DNA of 64,000 nucleotides from Saprospiraceae bacterium (GTDB lineage: Bacteria > Bacteroidota > Bacteroidia > Chitinophagales > Saprospiraceae), in the NCBI GenBank assembly GCA_019187365.1, contig JABARE010000006.1, forward strand, positions 1 to 64,000, given 5' to 3'. A program made the translations under genes and the position numbers. The notes beneath the pieces are model-generated. The model was given only the letters and a program-made list of their open reading frames with translations. It made no database searches and was not told the origin of the DNA. Of the stretch, positions 45,248-53,749 are shown in pieces. Positions within the stretch are counted from its first letter, which is position 1; the number at the start of each line of letters is the position of its first letter.

Positions 45248-47881
45248 ATGAAGGAGAGGACGAAGGCGATTGACAAGCAGTGTGGAATCACCGGATGGAT
45301 GAGTTTGATGGTGGTCCTTATTTGGCTTTGGATTCCCGCATCCGGTTTGGGCCAGGAGCGCGGTGCCGTAAAGATTGAAGCGGAACCAGAGCCGACAGGA
45401 AAAACCTACGCCGTAGTCGTGGGCATCTCAGATTACCAGTCACCGGAGATTGCGGACCTGCAGTATGCCGCTGCCGATGCCCAGGCTTTTGTCGATTGGT
45501 TGCTGAAGGTTTATCCGGATGAGATCAGCCCCGGCGACATCACTTTGCTAACGGACTCTCTTGCCACCAGTTCCCGTCTGGATGCCTCCCTGGAGTGGCT
45601 CATGGATAAATGCAAAAGCGGTGACAGGGCATACATCTATTTTTCCGGACACGGCGATGCTGAAAGCCGTACTCGCAACCGCAGGGGCTTTCTATTGTGT
45701 CACGATTCGGGCCCGAATAATTATGCCGCAGGAGCCTATGCCTTGACCTTTCTCCAGGATAAGATCGAAACGCTCACCATCGACAGCAGCGTAAAGGTGT
45801 ACGTGATCATGGATGCATGTCGGGCGGGTAAACTCGCCGGAAACCAGGTGGGAGGAAAGCAAATGACCGCCGCTGAACTTGCACAGCAGTACGCCAATGA
45901 AATCAAAATTTTATCCTGCCAGCCGGATGAAGTCAGCTTGGAAGGAAAACAGTGGGGCGGAGGGCGTGGCGTCTTTAGCTACTATCTTACCGAAGGGCTG
46001 ACGGGTTTTGCAGACAACAACGGAGATGGCTGGATTTCTCTTATGGAGCTGGGCCGCTATCTTCAGGATCGAATCGCATACGACGTTTCGCCCATCCAGC
46101 AAACGCCCATGGTCGTTGGAAAACCGAATGAACCAGTTGCAACCTATAAAATAGAACAGCTTCAAAGCCTTGTTGCACGTAAAGTAAAGGGGATCCCTGC
46201 AATGATGCCACATGATATGCGGGGAATTGAAGAGGAAGCTCTCGCTCAGTGCGACAGTCAGACCCGGGCTGATTACAGTGCATTTAAAGCGGCCCTTCGC
46301 GATCGGCGGTTAATGGGTACCGATACCGGGTCGGCAGAAAAACTATTCCAGAAACTTATCGGAAACAGCATCCTGCAGCCCCTATACCCGGGCATGAAGC
46401 GAAACTTCGCTGTTGCATTGCAGGAAGAGGTGCAACAAGCCATTAACGCCCTCTTGGTCACAGATCCTACAGAGATCATGCGCTGGCACCACTTTCCGGA
46501 GCGATTTAACCAATATCCTGCTTACCTGACCAAAGCAATGGAACTGATCGGATCCCGAAGCAGTTACTACAACAGTTTACATGCAAAGAAATTATACTTC
46601 GAAGCCTACCTCGAACGAAAAGAACGCCTAGAAATACAGGCAGAGGGAGTTGTTCGGGCAGGCATACGGCATGCAATCTGCAATAAACTCCTTAAAGCCA
46701 TGTCTTTGGATAGTTCAGCAGCCTACATCTGCCATGAACTTGCTGCACTCTACTTTCTGCAGATCCCTCCAAGCACTGACTCTTTGGTCTATTGGAACCA
46801 GCAAGCCATCGAACGTTCGCCCACATGGCTGTTGCCCTACCTGGAAATTGCTGAGGAATACCAGGTGACCTTTTCTAACCGCTTCGATGAATCCGATAGA
46901 TGGCTGAAGCGCGCAGTGGAAATTGATTCGCAATCCTACATGATTAAAGAGCGTCTTTCATGGTTGTACCAACGCAAAAATCAACTCGATAAGACCATTG
47001 ACCTTTGTCTTCAGAATATTCGATCTCGACCTGAAGCATACAGCGGATATTATACACTTTCCTGTACTTACGCATTCATGCGAGATTTTGAAAGGATGAA
47101 GCCTTATTTTATAAAAGTCCACGAACTGGGTGTAAGGCCGTTTCATAATGAACCCTATTATTTGCGAAACCGGCACATAGGTTTTTTTATTCCTTATTTA
47201 GAGGAAGGTTTGCGCGATCCGAGTCTCTCCACGATGGAGAAGGCCAACTTCGCCGCGCTGTTGGCAATTTGTCACTTTACCTTGGGGGAGGAGGCAGCCG
47301 CTGGCCCATACCTGGAAAGATGCAGGCAAATTCAACCGTATTTCTGGTATAACATGCTTCTTAAGGTGATTGAAGGCCGAATTCAATTGGCAAGGGGACA
47401 GTTGGGTATAGCCGATTCGCTCTTTGCATCGGTAAGTATTCTGGATCCTTCAATAAACATGTACCCCCCCTCTCAAGCCTGGCGTGCCGTAGTTGCAGAG
47501 AAATCCGGCAGACTGGAGTTGGCGGATTCCATTTTTCGTCAGTCTTTGCTATTCTGGTCAGGAAGCGCGTGGGATGACTTTCCGCTCCAGGAAGAATGCC
47601 ATTACCTCTATGGAATGTTTCTGATCAGAAGGCAAAGGTTCCAGGAAGCAGAGGAAATGTTTGCAAAAGCCAATGAACTGGCCTATGCCAACGGACACCT
47701 GGCTTGGTTTGGTTTGGCCTGCCTGGAAGCGGCCCGGGGCAATAAAAGCAAAGCCTACGATCATCTCGAAAGATCTCTTGCATGCGGATATCCCTTGCGA
47801 AGGGATATCGAAAACGAACCCCTGCTGAAATCCCTGGCAGGGAAAAGGCGGTTGGTAAAATTACTGGATAAAACATTTTAA
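45248..47881 (+). CDS. Exported caspase-fold (C14) protein with EF-hand loop and TPR domain
   Basis: 877 residues. A signal peptide ends near residue 36. The caspase domain has His135 (YFSGHGD) and Cys191 (MDACRAGKL), and the block SCQPDEVSLEGKQWGGGRG. A canonical EF-hand loop lies at 256-267 (DNNGDGWISLME). The middle region is helical and TPRs run to the C-terminus. It is the tandem paralogue of the 42433 gene, with long runs of near-identity in the caspase part and much more divergence in the TPR part. The amidohydrolase gene follows 20 bases later, so the two are probably co-transcribed. Confidence 0.86.
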   Translation: MKERTKAIDKQCGITGWMSLMVVLIWLWIPASGLGQERGAVKIEAEPEPTGKTYAVVVGISDYQSPEIADLQYAAADAQAFVDWLLKVYPDEISPGDITLLTDSLATSSRLDASLEWLMDKCKSGDRAYIYFSGHGDAESRTRNRRGFLLCHDSGPNNYAAGAYALTFLQDKIETLTIDSSVKVYVIMDACRAGKLAGNQVGGKQMTAAELAQQYANEIKILSCQPDEVSLEGKQWGGGRGVFSYYLTEGLTGFADNNGDGWISLMELGRYLQDRIAYDVSPIQQTPMVVGKPNEPVATYKIEQLQSLVARKVKGIPAMMPHDMRGIEEEALAQCDSQTRADYSAFKAALRDRRLMGTDTGSAEKLFQKLIGNSILQPLYPGMKRNFAVALQEEVQQAINALLVTDPTEIMRWHHFPERFNQYPAYLTKAMELIGSRSSYYNSLHAKKLYFEAYLERKERLEIQAEGVVRAGIRHAICNKLLKAMSLDSSAAYICHELAALYFLQIPPSTDSLVYWNQQAIERSPTWLLPYLEIAEEYQVTFSNRFDESDRWLKRAVEIDSQSYMIKERLSWLYQRKNQLDKTIDLCLQNIRSRPEAYSGYYTLSCTYAFMRDFERMKPYFIKVHELGVRPFHNEPYYLRNRHIGFFIPYLEEGLRDPSLSTMEKANFAALLAICHFTLGEEAAAGPYLERCRQIQPYFWYNMLLKVIEGRIQLARGQLGIADSLFASVSILDPSINMYPPSQAWRAVVAEKSGRLELADSIFRQSLLFWSGSAWDDFPLQEECHYLYGMFLIRRQRFQEAEEMFAKANELAYANGHLAWFGLACLEAARGNKSKAYDHLERSLACGYPLRRDIENEPLLKSLAGKRRLVKLLDKTF
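46810..46819. repeat. Short palindromic word CGAACGTTCG inside a gene
   Basis: A 10-bp perfect palindrome, the core of the repeated word, in the coding region of the 45248 caspase. Confidence 0.4.
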
Positions 47882-47901
47882 ATGACCACAAATTGGAACA
47901 C

Positions 47902-49197
47902 ATGAACATAACCAAAATGCGATCGGTTACATGCTTTTGCGTGGCCATGTTGTTGAATGCTTTCGTCGGTATCGCACAATGGCAGGTCTTGAACTGCCGG
48001 CGTCTGGTGGATGGCAGAGGTGGGGTGATCGAACAGGCCACGATCGTCGTTCGCGACAACGTGATCCACGCCGCGGGAAAATCGGGAGAAGTAATCGTGC
48101 CCAAGGGTGCCGTTGTGCATGACCTGAGCCAATATACCGTATTGCCAGGGCTGATCGATGCCCATACGCATCTGAGTTATGCCTGGGACCAAATGCCGGG
48201 AACTACTCCATGGGAGAGCCTCGAGCGCATTATGAGCAATCCAATGGTTCTGTTTTATTCAACGAGAAATGCGGCCAGAACCCTGGAAAGCGGAGTAACC
48301 ACGGTGCGTGACCTGGGGTCCTACGAAAAACTGGATACCGACCTCAAACTATTGATCCTTCGCGGCGAAATCGCAGGCCCACGCATGTTCATCGCGGGAA
48401 ATGGTTTGCACGTTAGCATTGACCCCTACCTTCCGATCAATTTCCGCGATTTTGGAAAGGCCGATGGCGTCGAAGAGGTCATTCGTGCGACAAGACAACA
48501 AATCATGACCGGGGTAGACTGGATAAAGGTGTACGGCTCTACAGGATCCGGCAATGATGTCAGCGGCCATCAGACCTACACGCTCGAAGAAATGCAGGCC
48601 GCCTGCAACATTGCCCATCAGCATGGTCTTCGCGTAGCCATTCATGCCTACGGAGGAGAGGCGGCACGCATGGCCGTTCAGGCTGGCGCCAATTCATTGG
48701 AACATGCGACTGATCTCGACGATGCCACACTTTCAGAGATGGTGCACAAGGGTGTGTATTACGTTCCTACCGTCGATCACAACCGTTATTACGCTGATCA
48801 TGCAGCAGTATATGGGTACTCCGAAGCAGAAGTCATCCAATTGAAGGAGTTCATCCGACGCAACGTTGAAACCTTGCGAAGGGCCCATCAGGCAGGAGTT
48901 AAAATCGTTATGGGTTCTGATGCAGTTTTTACGGGTTTTGGCGAAAATGCACGGGAGCTCGAGTGGTTTATCGAAGCAGGCATGACGCATCAGGAGGCCA
49001 TTCGCTCTGCGACCAGCATAGGTGCTGAACTCCTGGGGCGCCAAGTCGATCTCGGCAACATTGCACCCGGCTATCTTGCCGATGTCATCGCGGTTGAGGG
49101 CAACCCCCTGGAAGACATTCAAGCGTTAACGCGTAGGGTACGATGGGTCATGAAAGACGGAAGGGTGTTCGTCGACAAGCGCCCAAAACTCCGCTGA
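47902..49197 (+). CDS. Exported metal-dependent amidohydrolase (imidazolonepropionase/prolidase-like)
   Basis: 431 residues from the ATG at 47902. A signal peptide ends near residue 26. The metal site is complete: HTHL near residue 86, a probable carboxylated Lys in DWIKVYGS near 210, HAYGG near 248, SLEHATDLDD near 268 and GSDA near 338. TVRDLGSYEKLD and GYLADVIAVEGNPLED are typical of the subfamily that hydrolyses Xaa-Pro/Xaa-Arg peptides or cyclic amides. It lies between two caspase-TPR genes, 20 bases after the first. A joint role in peptide breakdown outside the cytoplasm is possible but not shown. Confidence 0.87.
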   Translation: MNITKMRSVTCFCVAMLLNAFVGIAQWQVLNCRRLVDGRGGVIEQATIVVRDNVIHAAGKSGEVIVPKGAVVHDLSQYTVLPGLIDAHTHLSYAWDQMPGTTPWESLERIMSNPMVLFYSTRNAARTLESGVTTVRDLGSYEKLDTDLKLLILRGEIAGPRMFIAGNGLHVSIDPYLPINFRDFGKADGVEEVIRATRQQIMTGVDWIKVYGSTGSGNDVSGHQTYTLEEMQAACNIAHQHGLRVAIHAYGGEAARMAVQAGANSLEHATDLDDATLSEMVHKGVYYVPTVDHNRYYADHAAVYGYSEAEVIQLKEFIRRNVETLRRAHQAGVKIVMGSDAVFTGFGENARELEWFIEAGMTHQEAIRSATSIGAELLGRQVDLGNIAPGYLADVIAVEGNPLEDIQALTRRVRWVMKDGRVFVDKRPKLR

Positions 49198-49246
49198 GCA
49201 CCTGAGCAATCATCCCCGGACAGCACCCGGTTGAATTACCCCTGGA

Positions 49247-49276
49247 TTTGCTATTTGCCGAAGTCTGCTATCTTTG
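49247..49276 (+). promoter_or_regulatory. Promoter of the third clustered caspase gene (TTTG-N18-TATCTTTG)
   Basis: TTTG at 49247-49250 and TATCTTTG at 49269-49276, spaced by 18 bases, match the -33/-7 consensus of Bacteroidota. The ATG is 25 bases downstream. This is the best promoter match in the window. Confidence 0.6.
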
Positions 49277-49301
49277 GTGCTAACAATTAACGCTCATTCG
49301 C

Positions 49302-51830
49302 ATGCAGGGAAAGAAGGGACTGATAACCACCACGATCCTGACAACACTGGCGCTCTTCGTCCAGGGACAACGGGGTGCAACCCCATCCAATGAAGACCTC
49401 CCTTTCAGGGGCGCCGTCCACGCACTCATCATCGGGATCAGCGATTACCAGTACGTGCAGGATCTTCGCTATGCTGACCGCGATGCACGGGCATTCAGGG
49501 AATATCTTTTGAGGCATAGCCGGCCGGCTGCCGATAGCCAGCACATCGAAATGTTTGTCAACGATAAGGCGACCCGCATTCCCGTTTGCGATGCCATCTC
49601 TTCCCTGGTTCGTCGTGCACAACCTGGAGATCGCGTCTATTTTTATTTTGCCGGACACGGCGACATCGAAGACCTGACGCAATCGGAAAATGGACTGCTG
49701 CTGCTGCACGATAGCCCGTTGGAAGGTTATTTTGGAATGACCGACGGCGTCCTACAGGTCAATCAGATTGCCGACTATTTCGGCAAACTTTCCTCTAAAG
49801 GCGTTGAGGTCTTCTACGTCATCGATGCTTGCCATTCCGGAAAACTCAGAGGCGGCGAACAGGGAAAGTCACATACCTCCGCTGCGGTACAACGGGTGCT
49901 CGCAACCCATGCGACCCTGATGCTTTCCTGCGACGCCGATCAGCTGTCGCTCGAAAGCGAGGGCTGGGGTGGTGGTCGCGGACTGTTTTCCTGGTACCTC
50001 GAAGACGGCCTTCTGGGTCTCGCTGAAGTGGATAACGACGATCAGGTGAGCCTGCTCGAACTCGAGCAATACGTCAAACGCAACACCTACCTTGCCAGCG
50101 AAAAGCGTCAAACCCCCGTGTTCCTGGGCAAACAGGACCGGGTGATCAACTGGGTAGATGCACATTACAGGGATTCCCTCTCCAGAATGCGACGCGAAAG
50201 CTATCCGGCTTACGCCGAAGTGAATTACAAAGGAAGCGAGCATCGTTACCTGGATGCAATGGACAGCCTTGGCAAAGCGCTCTATCTGCAATGTGAGCAA
50301 CGAACAGAAGAAGGCATCCTGATGAACAGAGACCAGGAAAATGCCTGCCAGCTTTTTCGCCGCTTTTTACAAAACTATCCCAACAACTACCTCGGTGCAT
50401 TGCTGCGCCGAAAGCTCGTAGCCAGACTCAACCAACCGTTTGACTCCATCGTGCGCCCCGTCATGCTGGGGAAAAGACCTCGATTGTCGGTAAATCAACT
50501 GAAACGTGCTGCAGAATCCCTCGATTCCTGCATTGCTCTGCTGGATGCTTCGCATTATATGTACCGCCATTTCCTTTCCCGCAGACATTGCCTGGAAGCC
50601 GTGGAAAGGGCGCTACCGGTCGATATCAACAACTACGGGCCGCTGGAACGCGAAACCATGCACTTCGCACTGGATCAGTTGCATCGCTCGCGATCCCTGG
50701 AACCAAACGCAAGCTATGTGTATTTCTGGCTCGGTTTGTATCACCAGACCATGCATTCACCCGATAGCGCACTGGTCTACTTCAGCGAATTCCTGAGGCT
50801 GATCCCCAATTCAGCTCTGGCGCATAACCTGATCGGCATTTCACTCGGCGACAACCGCCAGTACGAAGCGTCGGTCAAGGCATTCGAAAGGGCACTTGTC
50901 CTGGATCCTGATTCCTTTGAGCCCCGCAACAACCTCGCATACATTTTCAACGAAATGCGCGCCTTTGAACGGGCAGAAGCTGCCGCACGCGATGCCATCG
51001 CCTTAAAGCCCGGTTCCGTTTTCGCACGCAACTCATTGGCATCGGTGCTCCTCGAAATGCACCGCTACAGTGAGGCCTTGCAGGTTGCGGAGGAGGCCCT
51101 TCAAATGGATTCCTCCTCCTTCCGGACAATTTACCTTAAAGGAAAGATCCACTTTGCCAATCGCAATTTCGGACAGGCCGAACAACTGTTCGCAGAAGTC
51201 CTTCGTCGCAAAAGGGACTACGGTTACGCCTCCCGGGAACTCGCGCTTACCTATATGGCGACAGCGAAATGGGCCAAGGCTTTGGAGACCTTCCGCAGCT
51301 ACTTCGAACTGGATCCTTCAAGCGGGATCATGCACCAGCAGTACGCGCTATGTTTTGCCCAAATGGGGATGAAAGACAGCGCAGACCACTATTTCCAACT
51401 TGCACTGAAGGAACTCTCATCCGACCGCAATCGCCTGGAAAATCTGGCAGACATACACCACTATGGCCTGGGTGATGCCCGAACCGCGCGAACATTTTAC
51501 GATGCAGCACTTCAGAGAAGGGACAACAACCCGGTGTTGTGGGCAAAAGCCGCTTGCAGTTCAATGGCAGCCGGAGATAGTGATCGCGCAGCATTCTGCC
51601 TCGGCAAAATCAAGACGATACCCCATTCTGCGGCAGCATTGGCCTATACTGAAGCCTGCATCATGGCAACGGATACGCCCACGCCGGATCCACTGGATAA
51701 ACTGCGGTCGGCATTCAGGATTGACCACAACCTGGTGTGGCTGGCGCAGTCTGAGCCTGCATTCGCATCCTGGAAAAACAGCGCGGCTTTCACAGACCTG
51801 ATCCGGGAATTTCACCCTCCGGCTCGCTAA
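49302..51830 (+). CDS. Exported caspase-fold (C14) protein with TPR domain
   Basis: 842 residues. A signal peptide ends near residue 23. The caspase domain has His119 (YFAGHGD) and Cys177 (IDACHSGKL), and SCDADQLSLESEGWGGGRG. The EF-hand-type loop at 242-253 (EVDNDDQVSLLE) lacks the first Asp and the Gly. The TPR part is strong and regular from about residue 440 (SALAHNLIGISLGDNRQYEASVKAFERALVLDP and following), about nine units. It has its own promoter. It is the most diverged of the four caspase-TPR paralogues. Confidence 0.86.
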   Translation: MQGKKGLITTTILTTLALFVQGQRGATPSNEDLPFRGAVHALIIGISDYQYVQDLRYADRDARAFREYLLRHSRPAADSQHIEMFVNDKATRIPVCDAISSLVRRAQPGDRVYFYFAGHGDIEDLTQSENGLLLLHDSPLEGYFGMTDGVLQVNQIADYFGKLSSKGVEVFYVIDACHSGKLRGGEQGKSHTSAAVQRVLATHATLMLSCDADQLSLESEGWGGGRGLFSWYLEDGLLGLAEVDNDDQVSLLELEQYVKRNTYLASEKRQTPVFLGKQDRVINWVDAHYRDSLSRMRRESYPAYAEVNYKGSEHRYLDAMDSLGKALYLQCEQRTEEGILMNRDQENACQLFRRFLQNYPNNYLGALLRRKLVARLNQPFDSIVRPVMLGKRPRLSVNQLKRAAESLDSCIALLDASHYMYRHFLSRRHCLEAVERALPVDINNYGPLERETMHFALDQLHRSRSLEPNASYVYFWLGLYHQTMHSPDSALVYFSEFLRLIPNSALAHNLIGISLGDNRQYEASVKAFERALVLDPDSFEPRNNLAYIFNEMRAFERAEAAARDAIALKPGSVFARNSLASVLLEMHRYSEALQVAEEALQMDSSSFRTIYLKGKIHFANRNFGQAEQLFAEVLRRKRDYGYASRELALTYMATAKWAKALETFRSYFELDPSSGIMHQQYALCFAQMGMKDSADHYFQLALKELSSDRNRLENLADIHHYGLGDARTARTFYDAALQRRDNNPVLWAKAACSSMAAGDSDRAAFCLGKIKTIPHSAAALAYTEACIMATDTPTPDPLDKLRSAFRIDHNLVWLAQSEPAFASWKNSAAFTDLIREFHPPAR

Positions 51831-51880
51831 CCCTTAAGTCTGCAAAGACATAAATCCCGGCAATTTGCTATCTTTATGCA

Positions 51881-52165
51881 ATGAACTGGTTTTGGATCAT
51901 CTGGGGTTTCGACGCTCTTATCGCGTTGATTGCAGTCTATTTTTTTCTGATCGGCCTTTCTGACGGTACAGTGAGCGCAAGGAACATGAAAATGTGGCTG
52001 GGCCTTCTGTTGGGTCTGGCTGTAATTTTAGGTGGCAGCATCTGGCTTCGGTCACACGGCCATACGGGCATGGCCATTTCCCTGCTGGGGATACTGGCTA
52101 TTCCTGGCTTCCTTTATGCGCTGTTTATGATCGTAAACCTGCTCTCCAACGAACGCTGGAATTAG
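51881..52165 (+). CDS. Small membrane protein
   Basis: 94 residues with three membrane helices (about 3-27, 36-56, 63-87). No known motif. TATCTTTA at 51869-51876 is a near-match to the -7 box four bases before the ATG, again suggesting a leaderless message. It follows the caspase gene by 50 bases and could be expressed with it. Confidence 0.7.
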   Translation: MNWFWIIWGFDALIALIAVYFFLIGLSDGTVSARNMKMWLGLLLGLAVILGGSIWLRSHGHTGMAISLLGILAIPGFLYALFMIVNLLSNERWN

Positions 52166-52341
52166 AAGAATCCCTGAATTTGAAGTTTCGTTTTCCCTGG
52201 AGCATTTCCCTCGCCGGGATTGCCCTCTCTACTTGCGCTCACCGCATCGGGCTACCTGCGAAGGGAAAGGTTCGGGTGATAAGATGGTATGGTGCAGCCG
52301 CGTTACCCATGAAGAGCTTCAGGTATTTTGGTTGTCCGGAT

Positions 52342-53439
52342 TTACTCGTGGAAAGCCCATGCATCAACCCGCTTTAAGACGGGATTCTGATATGCGAACG
52401 CACCGCGGTTCTGTCGTCGGGAGTCTTTTATATATCGTTGGGAAGGTAAAAATTCCAATTCTTCTTCCAGAAATTGGGCCCGCAAAATATCTGCAATCAG
52501 CAGGGCAGCATTCCCTCCATTCTGTATGGGAACATATCGTCGCAGGGCACCGGACGAAACCGCCGTATGCACTTTTTTGCCAAGTGCAAGCGCAAAGTAA
52601 AGCGCCGGCGCACCATTGCTGATCAATTCCTGGCAATTGGCCACGAGTTCGCCCGTACTGCTGTGAAGATAGATTTCACTGTCTTTTCCGAATATCTTCT
52701 CGATTTCAGCCACCGCGCGCCGGTGTTTTTCGAGAGGGTGCAATTGAAATATCAGTTTTCGGTCGCCCGCGACGCGGCGGCATCCTTCAAGGAATGCCAC
52801 GCGGTCCTCGCGTCCGCCTTTTTCTCTAATGGCAGAAGTGCACACAAGCACATACGGCGATGTGCGGAATTTACGGTTAACAAAAGCGGCGAGGTGGTCA
52901 AAGGCAGGAACGCCGGAAACTCGAAGGCGGTTCGCAGGAATCCCCGCAGATTCAAGCAACTGCGCATCCCCCTCCGATGCGAGAAAGTACAGTTCGAAAT
53001 GATCTTTGAAACCTGAAGAGGACGAAGAGGGCAATGGCAGATGCCCATGCGTTACGGGAGTTCGTTTTGGGGAATCTGTCGAAACCGGTTCTGCCAGTGC
53101 ATCCTGAATAAAAACTCTTGGAATTTCTGTCAGCTTCCGCGGAAGCTTCGCGTTTCCGTAAACGATGAGTAAATCAAAAACCGGGTCAGCATCGTTAAAC
53201 AAACGTTTGTACGTTTGAAATGCAGACACGGGAGGGGAAATGAATGATGCCTTTTGTTCAGGATAAATGCGCCGGATCAACGTCCATGAGTTGAGTGCGA
53301 AAGGGCTTTTCCTGCTCCGGAATCCACCGCGACTTACAATGACGTAATGATCGCAGTCCGGCAAATCGTTGCAAATGCGTTGGACTTGCGAGGTAAAGGT
53401 ATTTAAGCTGGAAAAGTGCAATACTTTTTTGCGGATCAT
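52342..53439 (-). CDS. GT-B-fold-like protein, possibly CDP-glycerol glycerophosphotransferase-related
   Basis: 365 residues, no signal peptide. The second half resembles a GT-B nucleotide-sugar-binding domain: VSGVPAFDHLAAF, SPYVLVCTSAIREKGGREDRVAFLEGCRRVA, LIFQLHPLEKHRRAVAEIEKIFG, then a GAPALYFALALGKKVHTA stretch like the donor-site helix. A role in making a surface polymer or glycan is inferred only. No other sugar genes are next to it. The repeated palindrome ACAAACGTTTGT lies in its coding region at 53199-53210. Confidence 0.6.
   Translation of the reverse strand: MIRKKVLHFSSLNTFTSQVQRICNDLPDCDHYVIVSRGGFRSRKSPFALNSWTLIRRIYPEQKASFISPPVSAFQTYKRLFNDADPVFDLLIVYGNAKLPRKLTEIPRVFIQDALAEPVSTDSPKRTPVTHGHLPLPSSSSSGFKDHFELYFLASEGDAQLLESAGIPANRLRVSGVPAFDHLAAFVNRKFRTSPYVLVCTSAIREKGGREDRVAFLEGCRRVAGDRKLIFQLHPLEKHRRAVAEIEKIFGKDSEIYLHSSTGELVANCQELISNGAPALYFALALGKKVHTAVSSGALRRYVPIQNGGNAALLIADILRAQFLEEELEFLPSQRYIKDSRRQNRGAFAYQNPVLKRVDAWAFHE
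53199..53210. repeat. Perfect palindromic word ACAAACGTTTGT inside a gene
   Basis: A 12-bp perfect palindrome inside the GT-B-like gene, followed by an extra half-site TACGTTTG. The same word occurs at 6601. Confidence 0.65.
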
Positions 53440-53749
53440 CGGTTTTAATCATTTGCCATCATAAAATTAACGTCCTGGTCCTGCTGTGTGCTCCCGTTTT
53501 TAGAGATTTAATGAAATGCGAATACTGGCTTTACATTGACGTAATATTCAAGCTCTTCCCGTCGAACGGGCGCATTGCAGTATTAGAAAAACGCGAAGAC
53601 AAATTGGATAGGTCAGATTCCTCAGGTCCACGCGAAGCAAATATGGGCAATGCAAGTCCACCCCATGCTGGAAGTTTCTCAATGGGAAGTTTTTATTACG
53701 AGCGCAGCCTGGCGTTGAACGAAATGATGTGCAAGCCATACATTTGCAT
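53440..53749. other. Intergenic region between divergent genes
   Basis: About 310 bases between the GT-B-like gene and the dehydrogenase gene. A frame opens at 53511, but it runs out of frame into the dehydrogenase gene and its translation has no family pattern. No clear -7 box or repeat was found. Confidence 0.4.
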
